Positions 17,206-25,891 of a DNA stretch of 44,876 nucleotides are shown here, piece by piece. Below the pieces are notes generated by a model, which did not search any database, was not told the origin of the DNA, and was given only the letters and a program-made list of their open reading frames with translations. Origin of the DNA: Deltaproteobacteria bacterium (lineage in GTDB: Bacteria; Desulfobacterota; Binatia; DP-6); contig VBKG01000318.1 of the NCBI GenBank assembly GCA_005879585.1, positions 1 through 44,876 of the forward strand. The letters are read 5' to 3'. The position numbers and the translations under genes were made by a program. Every line of letters begins with the position of its first letter. Position 1 is the first letter of the stretch.

Positions 17206-17277
17206 CGTCAAAAAAGCTCGGGAAAATGCGTGAAATCCGGCCTGCGGCGAGCGGGGGCGCGCGGCTTCGCGCCGGCC
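17206..17277 (-). terminator. Possible stem-loop terminator between DUF2905 gene and kinase gene
   Basis: On the minus strand, just after the DUF2905 stop, a GC-rich region can fold with arms GGC-CGGCG and CGCCG-(CAG)-GCC. It is followed by ATTTC, a TTTT run and, further on, TTTTTT at 17211-17216. The stem is imperfect and the T run is distant, so this is a weak candidate. Confidence 0.28.
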
Positions 17278-17475
17278 TCAGCGGCGAAAGAACAGGTTCA
17301 GGACGAGCGTGAGGACGGCGCTCACGACGATGCAGGTGACGAGCGGGAAATAGAAGGTGAACGTGCCGCGCCGGATGAGGATGTCTCCGGGGATGCGCGG
17401 CACGAACACGAGCACGACGCCGAGCAGGACGGCGGCCACGCCGACCAGGATCAGGACCCGCCCGAGATCGTGCAT
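17278..17475 (-). CDS. DUF2905 family small membrane protein
   Basis: The product is 65 residues (MHDLGRVLILVGVAAVLLGV...), with two membrane helices separated by the family signature PGDILIRRGTFTFYFPL. The function of the family is unknown. A start four codons earlier (ATG at 17487, MLRI) is possible. That one would overlap the start codon of the divergent methyltransferase, so I favour the inner ATG. It is read away from the methyltransferase and towards the kinase operon, 134 bases before the kinase start. Confidence 0.85.
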   Translation of the reverse strand: MHDLGRVLILVGVAAVLLGVVLVFVPRIPGDILIRRGTFTFYFPLVTCIVVSAVLTLVLNLFFRR

Positions 17476-17485
17476 AATGCGGAGC

Positions 17486-18292
17486 ATGCCCGACGACCGG
17501 GACGGCGAAAAGCACCGGGAGACGGTACGCGCGTCGTTCGACAAGCAGGCGGTCGAGTTCTCCGAGAGCCCCGTCATGACCGACCGGGCGGCCCTCGAGC
17601 GCCTCGTCGGCTGGGCGGCGGTGAGCGGCGGCGAGCGCGTGCTCGACGTCGCCTGCGGGCCGGGGCTCGTCGCCGCCGCGTTCGCGCCCCACGTCGCGCA
17701 GGTGGTCGGCGTCGACCTGACGCCGGCGATGCTCGCCCGCGCGACGGCGATCGTCCGCGAGCGGGGCATCGCCAATGCCGCGTTCGCGCAGGCGGACGTC
17801 GAACGCCTGCCGTTCCCCGATCGCTGCTTCGACCGCGTCGTCTCGCGTCGGGCGTTCCACCATTTCCCCGACCCGGCGCCGGTGCTCGCCGAGATGGCCC
17901 GCGTCTGCGCGGCCGGCGGCGCGATCGTGATCGAGGACCAGGCACCGCCGCCGGATCCTGCCGCCGCCAACGTGATGACGACGATCGACCGGCTCCGCGA
18001 CCCGTCTCACACGCGGGCGGTCGACCCGGAATCGTGGGCCGCGCTCTGCGCGGCGAGCGGCCTGACGCTCGAGCGCGTGTGGCTCTCCGCGCTCGAGCTC
18101 GAGGTCGAAGAGTGGATCACGCGGGCGCACCCGGCGCCGGCGGACGGGGCCCGGGCGCGCGAGATGCTCGAAGCGGCGGCGCGCGGAGAGTTCCCGGGGC
18201 TGCACGCCTGGCATGCGGATGGCGCGCTCCGCTTCACCGTCGGGCTGCAGCTCGTGCGCGCGGTCAAAGGCGCGTCGCGCCCGACGGCCTGA
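17486..18292 (+). CDS. Class I SAM-dependent methyltransferase (Methyltransf_11 type)
   Basis: This is a 268-residue cytoplasmic methyltransferase. SAM-binding motif I is RVLDVACGPGLVAAAFA, followed by the acidic loop VVGVDLTPAMLARA, motif II DVERLPFPDRCFDRVVS and FHHFPDPAPVLAEMARV, the pattern of UbiE/COQ5-like small-molecule methyltransferases. The substrate is unknown. The C-terminal part (WITRAHPAPADGARAREML) is family-variable. The ATG at 17486 is chosen; another in-frame ATG lies at 17477. The gene is divergent from DUF2905 with about ten bases between start codons, so its promoter must overlap that gene. A CATAAT sequence at 17472-17477 lies at the junction but its role is not established. 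Confidence 0.9.
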   Translation: MPDDRDGEKHRETVRASFDKQAVEFSESPVMTDRAALERLVGWAAVSGGERVLDVACGPGLVAAAFAPHVAQVVGVDLTPAMLARATAIVRERGIANAAFAQADVERLPFPDRCFDRVVSRRAFHHFPDPAPVLAEMARVCAAGGAIVIEDQAPPPDPAAANVMTTIDRLRDPSHTRAVDPESWAALCAASGLTLERVWLSALELEVEEWITRAHPAPADGARAREMLEAAARGEFPGLHAWHADGALRFTVGLQLVRAVKGASRPTA

Positions 18293-18305
18293 CCGGCGGC
18301 GGCGC

Positions 18306-18320
18306 GCACCTCGCAGGTGC
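18306..18320 (+). terminator. Short perfect hairpin after the methyltransferase gene
   Basis: GCACCT-CGC-AGGTGC forms a six-base-pair stem with a three-base loop, 14 bases after the methyltransferase stop. It lacks a following T run (CTTATCC), so it may be a weak or Rho-assisted terminator or only an incidental palindrome. Confidence 0.3.
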
Positions 18321-18356
18321 CTTATCCGAACTCGCGGCGCCAGCTGCATCTTCCAC

Positions 18357-18385
18357 TTGACAACCGGAACATTCACCATGTTAAG
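18357..18385 (+). promoter_or_regulatory. Candidate sigma-70 type promoter for the giant secreted protein
   Basis: A perfect -35 hexamer TTGACA at 18357-18362 is followed at 16-17 bases by TGTTAAG, a poor -10 match. The surrounding DNA is noticeably less GC-rich than the coding regions. Two consecutive hairpins lie between it and the chosen start: CGCACA/TGTGCG (18447-18469) and CATGGG/CCCATG (18471-18489). Confidence 0.35.
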
Positions 18386-18520
18386 AGGCACGCGCTTCAC
18401 CGCGTTGATCGTATCGAAGAGTTTAGAAAGCACGGGAACACGGCGTCGCACATGCTCTACCGCTGTGCGTCATGGGGGACAGACCCATGGAGTCAGACGG
18501 TTTACGGCGGCGAGCGGAAG

Positions 18521-21500
18521 GTGCTGACGCGTTCGAGGGAGGCCCTCGCGAAGATCCCCGTCCTCGCCTCGATCGTCCTGGCGTTGACGATCGGGACGGC
18601 TCCCCGCGCCGTCGCCGCCGATTGCTCTCTCACGCCGATCGCGATCGGACAGTCGGCTCGAGGGCGGCTCACCGCGGGCGACTGCGTGTCGTCGGTGTTC
18701 AGAGCGGGCGGCACGCACTTCGCGGATCGCTGGAGCTTCGACGGGACCGTGGGTCAGCAGGTCGCCATCCTCATCAGTTCCGGCGACTACACCCCCTCCG
18801 TCGCGCTGATCCGCGCATCCGACGGCGTCACGCTCCAGTCGGTCAACGGCTCGGGGACCGCCGCTCGCCTGCCGGGGGGGGCGGGATTCTTCACGCTCTC
18901 GGCGACGGGCACCTACTTCATCGAGGTCTCGTCGACCAGCGTGCAGGACACGGGTGCCTACGCGGTGAGCCTGGCGGGTTCCGCCGTCGCCTTCCCGGCC
19001 GCGGGAGTGGTCAGGAGCGGCGGCATGGGCCTCGCCGGTGTCACCGTGACGTTCTCCGACGTGCTCGGCACGGGCGCCGTCCCGCCCCCGGTGCAAACCG
19101 ACTCATCGGGCGTGTGGTCCCAGACGGGGTTCGAAATCGGCACCACGTACCGGGCGACGCCCAGCCTCGGCAGCTTCATCTTCGCGCCCCCGTCGCGCGA
19201 CTTCACCACGACGCTCGAGCTCGACTTCACCGGTACCTTCATCGCGTGCAACACGTTCACCGGGGCGCCGATCGCGGTCGGGCAGGCGCCGATCCCGGGA
19301 GCACTCACCGTCGGCGATTGCGTGTCTCCCGTGTTCACGTCCGGCGGAGCGCACTTCGCCGACCGGTACACCTTCGACGGCACCGGCGGCCAGCAGGTGG
19401 TCATCCTCGCGACGTCGGGAGACTTCACCCCCGCGGTGACACTGGCTCGCGCCAGTGACGGCCAGACGCTGGCGTCCGTTTCCGGCTCCGGCACGTCGGC
19501 ACGCCTGGGGTTCTTCACGTTGCCGAGCACGGGGACCTACGTGATCGAGGTCGCCTCGAGCGGGCCACTCCAGACCGGCGTCTACCACGTCGGCCTGGCG
19601 GATGCCGCCTCACCGTATTTCGTCTCCGGCATCGTGAGGAGCGGAGGAATGGGTCTCGGCGGGGTTATCATCACGTTCTCCCGCGTCCTCGGAACCGGCA
19701 GGATTCCCCCTCCGGTACGGACCGACGACTCGGGGTTCTGGTCGGCGATGGGGTTCGACGTCGGGACCACGTACCGCGCGACACCCGCCCTCGGCACCTT
19801 CATCTTCGAGCCGCCGTCCCGTGACTTCACGGCGACCGGCGAGCTCGATTTCACCGCGACCTTCGTCGGCTGCGACACCTTCACCGCCGTGCCGATCGCC
19901 ATCGGCCAGAGCGTCCCCGGCGACCTCTCGGTGAGCGACTGCGTCTCGCCGGTCTTCGGCAGCGGCGGCGGGCACTTCGCCGATCGCTACGCCTTCGACG
20001 GCACCGAGGGCCAGCAGGTTGCCGTCCTGGCGACCTCGGGCGACTTCACACCGGCGATCGCGCTGATCCGTGTGAGCGACCGGCAGATCGTACACTCCGT
20101 GTCGGGCTCCGGCACCTCGGCACGCCTTCCCGCGTCGAGCTTCTTCACGCTGCCGAGCACGGGTGCGTACGTGATCGAGGTATCCTCCACGTCGTCGCTG
20201 AAGACCGGCGCGTACCACGTCGCGCTGGCGGACGCACCGGACCCGTACCCGGTGCAGGGGATCGTGACGGGCGGCGGAATGAGGCTCGCCGGCGTCACGA
20301 TGACCTTCTCGCTCGTCCTCGGGTCGGGCCCCGTGCCGCCGCCCGTGCAGACGGACGTGGACGGCTCCTGGTCGCAGACGGGGTTCGGCGTCGGGGCGAC
20401 GTACCGCGTGACGCCGAGCCTCGGCACGTTCGCCTTCGCGCCGCCGTCGCGCGACTTCACGACGATGACGGAGCTCGACTTCACCGGCACCTTCGTCGCC
20501 TGCAGCATGCCGGGGGGCCTCCCGATCACCTTCGGTCAGGTGCTCCAGGGCGCACTCACCGCCGGCGACTGCGTCTCCACCGTCTTCACGGGGGGCGGCG
20601 AGCACTTCGCGGACCGCTACACGTTCAGCGGCACGCAGGGCCAGCAGGTGATTATCCTGGCCACCTCCGGGGATTTCGCGCCGGCGATCACGCTGATCGA
20701 GGGGAGCGACGCGCGGACCCTGACGTTCGCCGTCGGCTCCGGCACCTCGGCCCGCGTGCCCCCGTCGAGCCCGAACGTCACGCTGCCCAGCACCGGCACC
20801 TACGTCATCGAGATCGCCTCCGCGTCGGCCCTGGACACGGGCGGCTACCGCGTCGGTCTGGCGGACGCGGCCGGTCCCTCGTTCCCCGCGGCGGGAGTCG
20901 TAAAGATCGGCGGAGGACCGCTCCCCGGTGTCACGATGACCTTCTCGCGCGTCGTCGGCACGGGCGCGCTGCCGCCGCCGGTCCAGACGGATGCGTCCGG
21001 CTTGTGGACCCAGAGCGGCTTCGAGACGGGCACCACGTATCGCGTGACACCGAGCCTCGGACCGCTCACCTTCACCCCCGCGTCGCGCGACTTCCCCGAC
21101 ATCGCGGAGCTGGACTTCACCGCGGCCACGAGCGCCGCGGCATGCCCGCCATTCGCAATCCCGATCTCGCCGGGGCAGACGATGACCGGCGAGCTGACGC
21201 TCGACGACTGCGCCGGGGTTCCGAGCTTCGGCGCCAACCGCTTCACCGACGATTACTCTTTCACCGGCACCGCCGGCCAGCAGGTCGCAGTCCTCGTCAC
21301 GTCGAACGCGTTCACGCCAGCGGTCGCCATGATCCGGGCATCGACGGGAACCGTGCAGCTGTTGACGTTCGGAAGCGGCACGTCCGCTCGTCTCCTGTCG
21401 GGAACGGCGTTCTTCACCCTCCCGGCGACCGACACGTACATCATCGAGGTCACCTCGGCCTCGGTGAACCGGATCGGGCGGTATGTCGTGAGCCTGGCCG

Positions 21501-24500
21501 ACGCCAACACGACGGTCCGGTTCCCTGTCGCGGGCGTGGTGACGGCAGGCGGCATGGGGCTCGGCGGCGCCATGATCACGTTCTCCCGCGTGCTCGGCTC
21601 CGGTGCGCTGCCGTCTCCCGTAAAGACGAATGACTCGGGTGTCTGGTTCCAGACCGGCTTCGAGCCCGGCACCACGTATACCGCCACGGCGACTCTCGGC
21701 ACGTACGCCTTCAACCCGCCCTCCCGTGACTTCACGACGACCCTGGAGCTCGACTTCGCCGCGACGTTCATCGAGTGCAATGCCCTCGCGCCGTTGGCGA
21801 TCGCGCCTGGCCAGACGGAGCGCGGCACGCTCACGACGGGCGACTGCACGTCGCCGGTGTTCGGTACCAACCACTTCGCCGATCGTTATTCGTTCACCGG
21901 CACGGGTGGGCAGCAGGTGGCGATCCTGGTCACGTCGCGGGAGTTCACGCCAGCGGTCGCGCTCATCTGCAACAACCAGGTGCTGTCGCAGCCGTTCGGG
22001 TCCGGGACGTCGGTCCGGCTGCCCGCGTCCGGATTCTTGACGTTGACGAACAGCGGCCCCTGCATGATCGAGGTGTCGTCGAACGCCATCTTCGACACCG
22101 GTGGGTACACCGTCAGCCTCGCGGACGCGCCGAACCCCTATCCGGTCGCCGGCATCGTCACGAGCATGGGCACGCCGCTCGCGGGCGTCACCATGACGTT
22201 CTCCCGCGTGCTCGGCCAGGGGGCACTGCCGTCGCCGGTGCAGACCGACGCCGGAGGATTCTGGTCGCAGAACGGCTTCCAGCCCGGGACGACGTACCGC
22301 GTCACGCCGAGCCTTCCCACGTACACGTTCAATCCGCCGTCGCGCGACTTCACCACTCCCGCAGAGCTCGACTTCGCGGCGACGTTCATCGAATGCAGCG
22401 GGCTGTCACCATTTCCCATCTCGCCGGGACAGACGGTCGCCGGCAGCCTCGCGACGGGCGGCTGCACGTCGCCGGTGTTCGGCAGCAACCGCTTCGCCGA
22501 TCGGTACTCCTTCAGCGGGACGGGCGGCGAGCAGGTGACGATGCTCGTGACGTCCCGGAAGTTCACCCCCGCCGTCGCGCTCATCTGTAATGATCAGGTG
22601 CTGTCGCAGCCGTTCGGGTCCGGAACATCCGTCCGCCTGCCGAGCTCCGGCTTCTTCATGCTGCCGAACACCGGGCCGTGCCTGGTCGAGGTGTCGTCGA
22701 ACGGCACGTTCGATACCGGCGACTACGACGTGAGCTTCGCCGACGCCTCGTTGCCGTATCCCGTCGCCGGCATCCTGACGGCCACCGGCGCGCCGCTGCC
22801 GGGCGTCACGGTGACGTTCTCGCGTGTGCTGGGTACGGGAGCGCTGCCGGCGCCGGTGCAGACCGATGCCATGGGGTTCTGGTCGCAGACGGGCTTCGTG
22901 CCAGGGACCACGTACCGCGTCACGCCGAGCCTCGGCACGTACACGTTCACACCGCCGTCGCGTGACTTCACGACGATCGGCGAGCTCGACTTCACGGCGA
23001 CGTTCGTCGAGTGCAACGTCCTCGCACCGGTACCGATCGCGCCCGGGCAGACCGTCGGCGGCGCGCTCACGACCGACGACTGCACGTCGCCCGTGTTCGG
23101 CAGCAACCGGTTCGCGGACCGCTATTCCTTCGATGGCACGCAGGGGCAGCAGGTGGCGATCCTCGTCAACTCCACCGAGGTCACCCCCGCGGTGGCGCTC
23201 GTCTGCAACAACCAGGTGTTGTCGCAGCCGTTCGGGTCCGGGACGTCGGTACGCCTGCCGGCTGTCGGGTTCCTCACGTTGCCGGCCACCGGCCCGTGCC
23301 TGATCGAGGTGTCGTCGAGCGCCACGTTCGACACCGGTGCGTATCACCTGAGCCTTGCCTACGCGTCCCTGCCGTATCCCGTCGCCGGCATCGTCACCGG
23401 CCTCGGCATGGGCCTTCCCGGCGTCACGATGACCTTCGACTGCGTAGGTGGCAGTGGGGTGGTGCCGCTTCCCGTACAGACGGATGGGGGCGGGTTCTGG
23501 GCCCAGACCGGGTTCGAGGTCGGCCCGACGTGCACCGTGACGCCGAGCCTGGCGGGCTTCACCTTCACGCCCGTCTCGCGCACCTTCACCACCCTCACCG
23601 CCCTCAACTTCAGCGGCCTGTTCTCCGGCGTCACCATGACGACCACCACGACCACAACGACCACGACGACCACGACGACGGGGCCATGCACCGTGAACCT
23701 CGGCATCGGGGACGGAGTGAGTCCGCCGTCGACGGAGTTCTGCGTCGACCTGAACCTGACGAACGGCCGGGCAATTCGGGCGGTTCAGACAGCGGTGATC
23801 GACGTGCCCGATGAGTTCCAGCTCTCGCGCTGCCAGTGCGCGTCGCGCACCGCCGCGTTCTCGTGTCAGTGCAATGAAATCCCGGCCACCAATCGCATCA
23901 ACGTCGTTATCCTCGATGCCGGGGGCGGCTGCATCGCCTCCGGAAGCGGGCCGATCGCGCGCATCTGCCTGACCGACCGCGCGCCGTTGTGCCCGCTCAG
24001 CAACAGCGTTCAGCTGAACATCGACCCCAGCCCCGTCGTTGCGGACTGCAGCAACAACCAGCCGTGCGACGTCTCGCGGTCGAGCGGAGCCGTCCGGTGT
24101 TGTGGCAGTGGACTGCTCGGCGACTGCAACGGCGACGGCCACCTCGACCTCCTCGACATCCTCACCAAGATCGACATCGTGCTCGGCCGCGTGACGCCGA
24201 CGCCGGCGCAGGTGTGCATCTGTGACGACACCTGCGACTCGAGAATCGACGTTTTCGACGTTCTCCGGGAGATCGACGCGCTGCTCGGCCGCATCCCGAC
24301 GCCGCTCGCCTGCCCGACGCCCACGCCATCGGTCACCGCGCAAGTGCTGCCCGCAGGAGCGCACGGCGCGGGAACGTCGGAGCCTACATCCCACGCCGCT
24401 TCGGCGAAGCGTCGCGGGAGTGCCATCCTTTTGCAGAATCGGGACGAAGCCGTACGAGGTCTCGAGCTGACGCTATCGCCGGTGCATGGTCCGGTAGACA

Positions 24501-24706
24501 TCCTCGGCGTGCGGTCCACGCGGCGAACGCGACGCTTCATGACGGCATTCCACCAGGCCTCGGCGACGGCACCGGCGAAGATCCTGGTGCTGTCGCTCCG
24601 AGGCGAAGCCATTCAGCCGGGTCATGGCCCCGTCGTGAGGGTGCAGACGCGACACGACGCCGGCCACGGACATTGGAAGGTCACCGAAGCACGGATCGTC
24701 AAATAG
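18521..24706 (+). CDS. Giant secreted protein: eight tandem units, cohesin-like and dockerin-like domains
   Basis: The product is about 2061 residues from the GTG at 18521. A Sec signal peptide is clear (VLTRSREALAKIPVLAS, cleavage near AVA-AD). Residues ~34-1705 are eight tandem units. Each has a pre-peptidase C-terminal-like beta domain (FADRYSFTGTGGQQVAILV ... Y.V.LAD) joined to a carboxypeptidase-regulatory/Cna-B-like domain (GVTMTFSRVLGTGALPPPVQ ... PPSRDFTT.ELDFTATF). A Thr-only linker follows (14 Thr). Then come a Cys-rich cohesin-like domain (~1722-1857), a dockerin-like pair (GDCNGDGHLDLLDILTKID and CDSRIDVFDVLREIDALLGR) and a C-terminal domain again resembling cohesin. No enzyme motif was seen. 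I infer a surface or extracellular adhesive or scaffold role. An upstream in-frame ATG at 18452 lies in predicted leader hairpins and was not chosen. Confidence 0.85.
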   Translation: MLTRSREALAKIPVLASIVLALTIGTAPRAVAADCSLTPIAIGQSARGRLTAGDCVSSVFRAGGTHFADRWSFDGTVGQQVAILISSGDYTPSVALIRASDGVTLQSVNGSGTAARLPGGAGFFTLSATGTYFIEVSSTSVQDTGAYAVSLAGSAVAFPAAGVVRSGGMGLAGVTVTFSDVLGTGAVPPPVQTDSSGVWSQTGFEIGTTYRATPSLGSFIFAPPSRDFTTTLELDFTGTFIACNTFTGAPIAVGQAPIPGALTVGDCVSPVFTSGGAHFADRYTFDGTGGQQVVILATSGDFTPAVTLARASDGQTLASVSGSGTSARLGFFTLPSTGTYVIEVASSGPLQTGVYHVGLADAASPYFVSGIVRSGGMGLGGVIITFSRVLGTGRIPPPVRTDDSGFWSAMGFDVGTTYRATPALGTFIFEPPSRDFTATGELDFTATFVGCDTFTAVPIAIGQSVPGDLSVSDCVSPVFGSGGGHFADRYAFDGTEGQQVAVLATSGDFTPAIALIRVSDRQIVHSVSGSGTSARLPASSFFTLPSTGAYVIEVSSTSSLKTGAYHVALADAPDPYPVQGIVTGGGMRLAGVTMTFSLVLGSGPVPPPVQTDVDGSWSQTGFGVGATYRVTPSLGTFAFAPPSRDFTTMTELDFTGTFVACSMPGGLPITFGQVLQGALTAGDCVSTVFTGGGEHFADRYTFSGTQGQQVIILATSGDFAPAITLIEGSDARTLTFAVGSGTSARVPPSSPNVTLPSTGTYVIEIASASALDTGGYRVGLADAAGPSFPAAGVVKIGGGPLPGVTMTFSRVVGTGALPPPVQTDASGLWTQSGFETGTTYRVTPSLGPLTFTPASRDFPDIAELDFTAATSAAACPPFAIPISPGQTMTGELTLDDCAGVPSFGANRFTDDYSFTGTAGQQVAVLVTSNAFTPAVAMIRASTGTVQLLTFGSGTSARLLSGTAFFTLPATDTYIIEVTSASVNRIGRYVVSLADANTTVRFPVAGVVTAGGMGLGGAMITFSRVLGSGALPSPVKTNDSGVWFQTGFEPGTTYTATATLGTYAFNPPSRDFTTTLELDFAATFIECNALAPLAIAPGQTERGTLTTGDCTSPVFGTNHFADRYSFTGTGGQQVAILVTSREFTPAVALICNNQVLSQPFGSGTSVRLPASGFLTLTNSGPCMIEVSSNAIFDTGGYTVSLADAPNPYPVAGIVTSMGTPLAGVTMTFSRVLGQGALPSPVQTDAGGFWSQNGFQPGTTYRVTPSLPTYTFNPPSRDFTTPAELDFAATFIECSGLSPFPISPGQTVAGSLATGGCTSPVFGSNRFADRYSFSGTGGEQVTMLVTSRKFTPAVALICNDQVLSQPFGSGTSVRLPSSGFFMLPNTGPCLVEVSSNGTFDTGDYDVSFADASLPYPVAGILTATGAPLPGVTVTFSRVLGTGALPAPVQTDAMGFWSQTGFVPGTTYRVTPSLGTYTFTPPSRDFTTIGELDFTATFVECNVLAPVPIAPGQTVGGALTTDDCTSPVFGSNRFADRYSFDGTQGQQVAILVNSTEVTPAVALVCNNQVLSQPFGSGTSVRLPAVGFLTLPATGPCLIEVSSSATFDTGAYHLSLAYASLPYPVAGIVTGLGMGLPGVTMTFDCVGGSGVVPLPVQTDGGGFWAQTGFEVGPTCTVTPSLAGFTFTPVSRTFTTLTALNFSGLFSGVTMTTTTTTTTTTTTTTGPCTVNLGIGDGVSPPSTEFCVDLNLTNGRAIRAVQTAVIDVPDEFQLSRCQCASRTAAFSCQCNEIPATNRINVVILDAGGGCIASGSGPIARICLTDRAPLCPLSNSVQLNIDPSPVVADCSNNQPCDVSRSSGAVRCCGSGLLGDCNGDGHLDLLDILTKIDIVLGRVTPTPAQVCICDDTCDSRIDVFDVLREIDALLGRIPTPLACPTPTPSVTAQVLPAGAHGAGTSEPTSHAASAKRRGSAILLQNRDEAVRGLELTLSPVHGPVDILGVRSTRRTRRFMTAFHQASATAPAKILVLSLRGEAIQPGHGPVVRVQTRHDAGHGHWKVTEARIVK
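18620..23635 (+). repeat. Eight tandem ~0.62-kb repeats within the giant gene
   Basis: Units begin near 18622, 19252, 19871, 20503, 21140, 21778, 22393 and 23014, spaced 615-638 bases. They are diverged, not identical, so the array is old. Units 6-8 are most alike and form a subfamily in which two positions are both Cys (ALICNN/ALVCNN and GPC.IEV) where units 1-5 have other residues, except that unit 5 has Arg and Thr as in 1-4. Confidence 0.88.
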
Positions 24707-24784
24707 CAGTGGCCCGCCAGCGCCACGCGGACGCCCAGCTGGCATCGAGGGAGTACCAGACAGATGACCGACCGCCCTAGGAAC

Positions 24785-25813
24785 TCACAGCAGCTTCTGC
24801 TGCGCCGGCACGGGCGTCCCCGCCCGTCGGCCGAAGTGCGCGTAGGCGAGGGCCGTCGCCACCCTGCCCTTCGGCGTCCGCGCGAGGAATCCTTCCTGGA
24901 TCAGGAAGGGCTCGTAGACGTCCTCGATCGTGTCGCGCTCTTCGCCGACCGCGGCGGCGAGCGTGTCGATGCCCACGGGTCCGCCGGCGAACTTGTCGAC
25001 GATGGTGAGAAGCAGCGCGCGATCCATCTTGTCGAAGCCGGCCTCGTCGACGTCGAGGAGAGCGAGCGCGTCGCGCGCGACGGCGCGCGTGATCCGCCCC
25101 TCGGCGCGCACCTCGGCGAAGTCGCGCACGCGGCGCAGCAGCCGATTCGCGATCCGCGGGGTGCCGCGCGCGCGGCCGGCGAGCTCGGCGGCGCCGTCGT
25201 CGTCGAGGGCCACGCCCAGGATCGTCGCCGAGCGGCGGAGGATGCGCTGGAGGTCCTCGCGGCCGTAGAAGTCGAGCCGGAAGGTCGCGCCGAAGCGGTC
25301 GCGGAGCGCCGACGTGAGCAGCCCCGCGCGCGTGGTCGCGCCGACCAGGCAGAACGGCTTCAGCGGCAGTTTGATCAAGCGCGCCGTCGGTCCCTGCCCG
25401 ACCACGAGGTCGAGCTGGAAGTCCTCCATCGCCGGGTACAGCGTCTCCTCGACGACGTGATTCAGCCGGTGGATCTCGTCGATGAAGAAGACGTGCCCGC
25501 GCTCCAGGTTGGTGAGGATGGCGGCGAGGTCGCCCGGCCGCTCGAGAACGGGACCGGCGGTCGGACGGATCGCGACGTCGAGCTCGTTGGCGATGACGTG
25601 CGCGAGCGACGTCTTCCCGAGACCGGGCGGCCCGTAGAGGAGGACGTGGTCGAGGACGTCGCCGCGCGAGCGCGCGGCAGCGATCTGCACGCGCAGGTTC
25701 TCGCGGATCGACTCCTGGCCGATGTAGTCGTCGAGGGTGCGCGGGCGGAGCGGCGTCTCGACGACGAGCTCGTCGTCGAGCGGCTCCGGGGCGACGGGGC
25801 TCGGCCAGCGCAT
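24785..25813 (-). CDS. ruvB: Holliday junction branch-migration ATPase RuvB
   Basis: RuvB is the hexameric AAA+ motor that drives branch migration with RuvA. The 342-residue product carries [12 protein letters not shown] near the N-terminus, Walker [10 protein letters not shown], Walker [11 protein letters not shown], sensor I GATTRAG, the arginine-finger region LRDRFG, sensor [18 protein letters not shown], and the C-terminal winged helix ([18 protein letters not shown]). All key residues are present and the length is typical. It is the last gene of the yebC-ruvC-ruvA-ruvB group, 78 bases after ruvA, and converges on the giant secreted-protein gene. Confidence 0.98.
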   Translation of the reverse strand: MRWPSPVAPEPLDDELVVETPLRPRTLDDYIGQESIRENLRVQIAAARSRGDVLDHVLLYGPPGLGKTSLAHVIANELDVAIRPTAGPVLERPGDLAAILTNLERGHVFFIDEIHRLNHVVEETLYPAMEDFQLDLVVGQGPTARLIKLPLKPFCLVGATTRAGLLTSALRDRFGATFRLDFYGREDLQRILRRSATILGVALDDDGAAELAGRARGTPRIANRLLRRVRDFAEVRAEGRITRAVARDALALLDVDEAGFDKMDRALLLTIVDKFAGGPVGIDTLAAAVGEERDTIEDVYEPFLIQEGFLARTPKGRVATALAYAHFGRRAGTPVPAQQKLL

Positions 25814-25891
25814 TTTAGATTCCGGGGGCCCGTGCGGTGCTCGCGCGCTGCCGCGCGCTCCGCGCCCATAAGATCCACCAGATACATCGAT

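Noticed and set aside
18390-18520. Cyclic-di-GMP or other known riboswitch in the leader of the giant gene
   Set aside because: Hairpins are present, but conserved core bases of the GEMM class or another familiar aptamer could not be found.
19610-21874. 754-residue frame antisense to the giant repeat gene
   Set aside because: Its repeats only mirror those of the real gene on the other strand.
18620-23635. CRISPR-like or non-coding tandem array
   Set aside because: Units are 0.62 kb, coding, diverged, and in one open frame.
24707-24784. Terminator between the giant gene and ruvB
   Set aside because: GCCAGC/GCTGGC arms exist but the loop is 16 bases and there is no T run; too weak to list.
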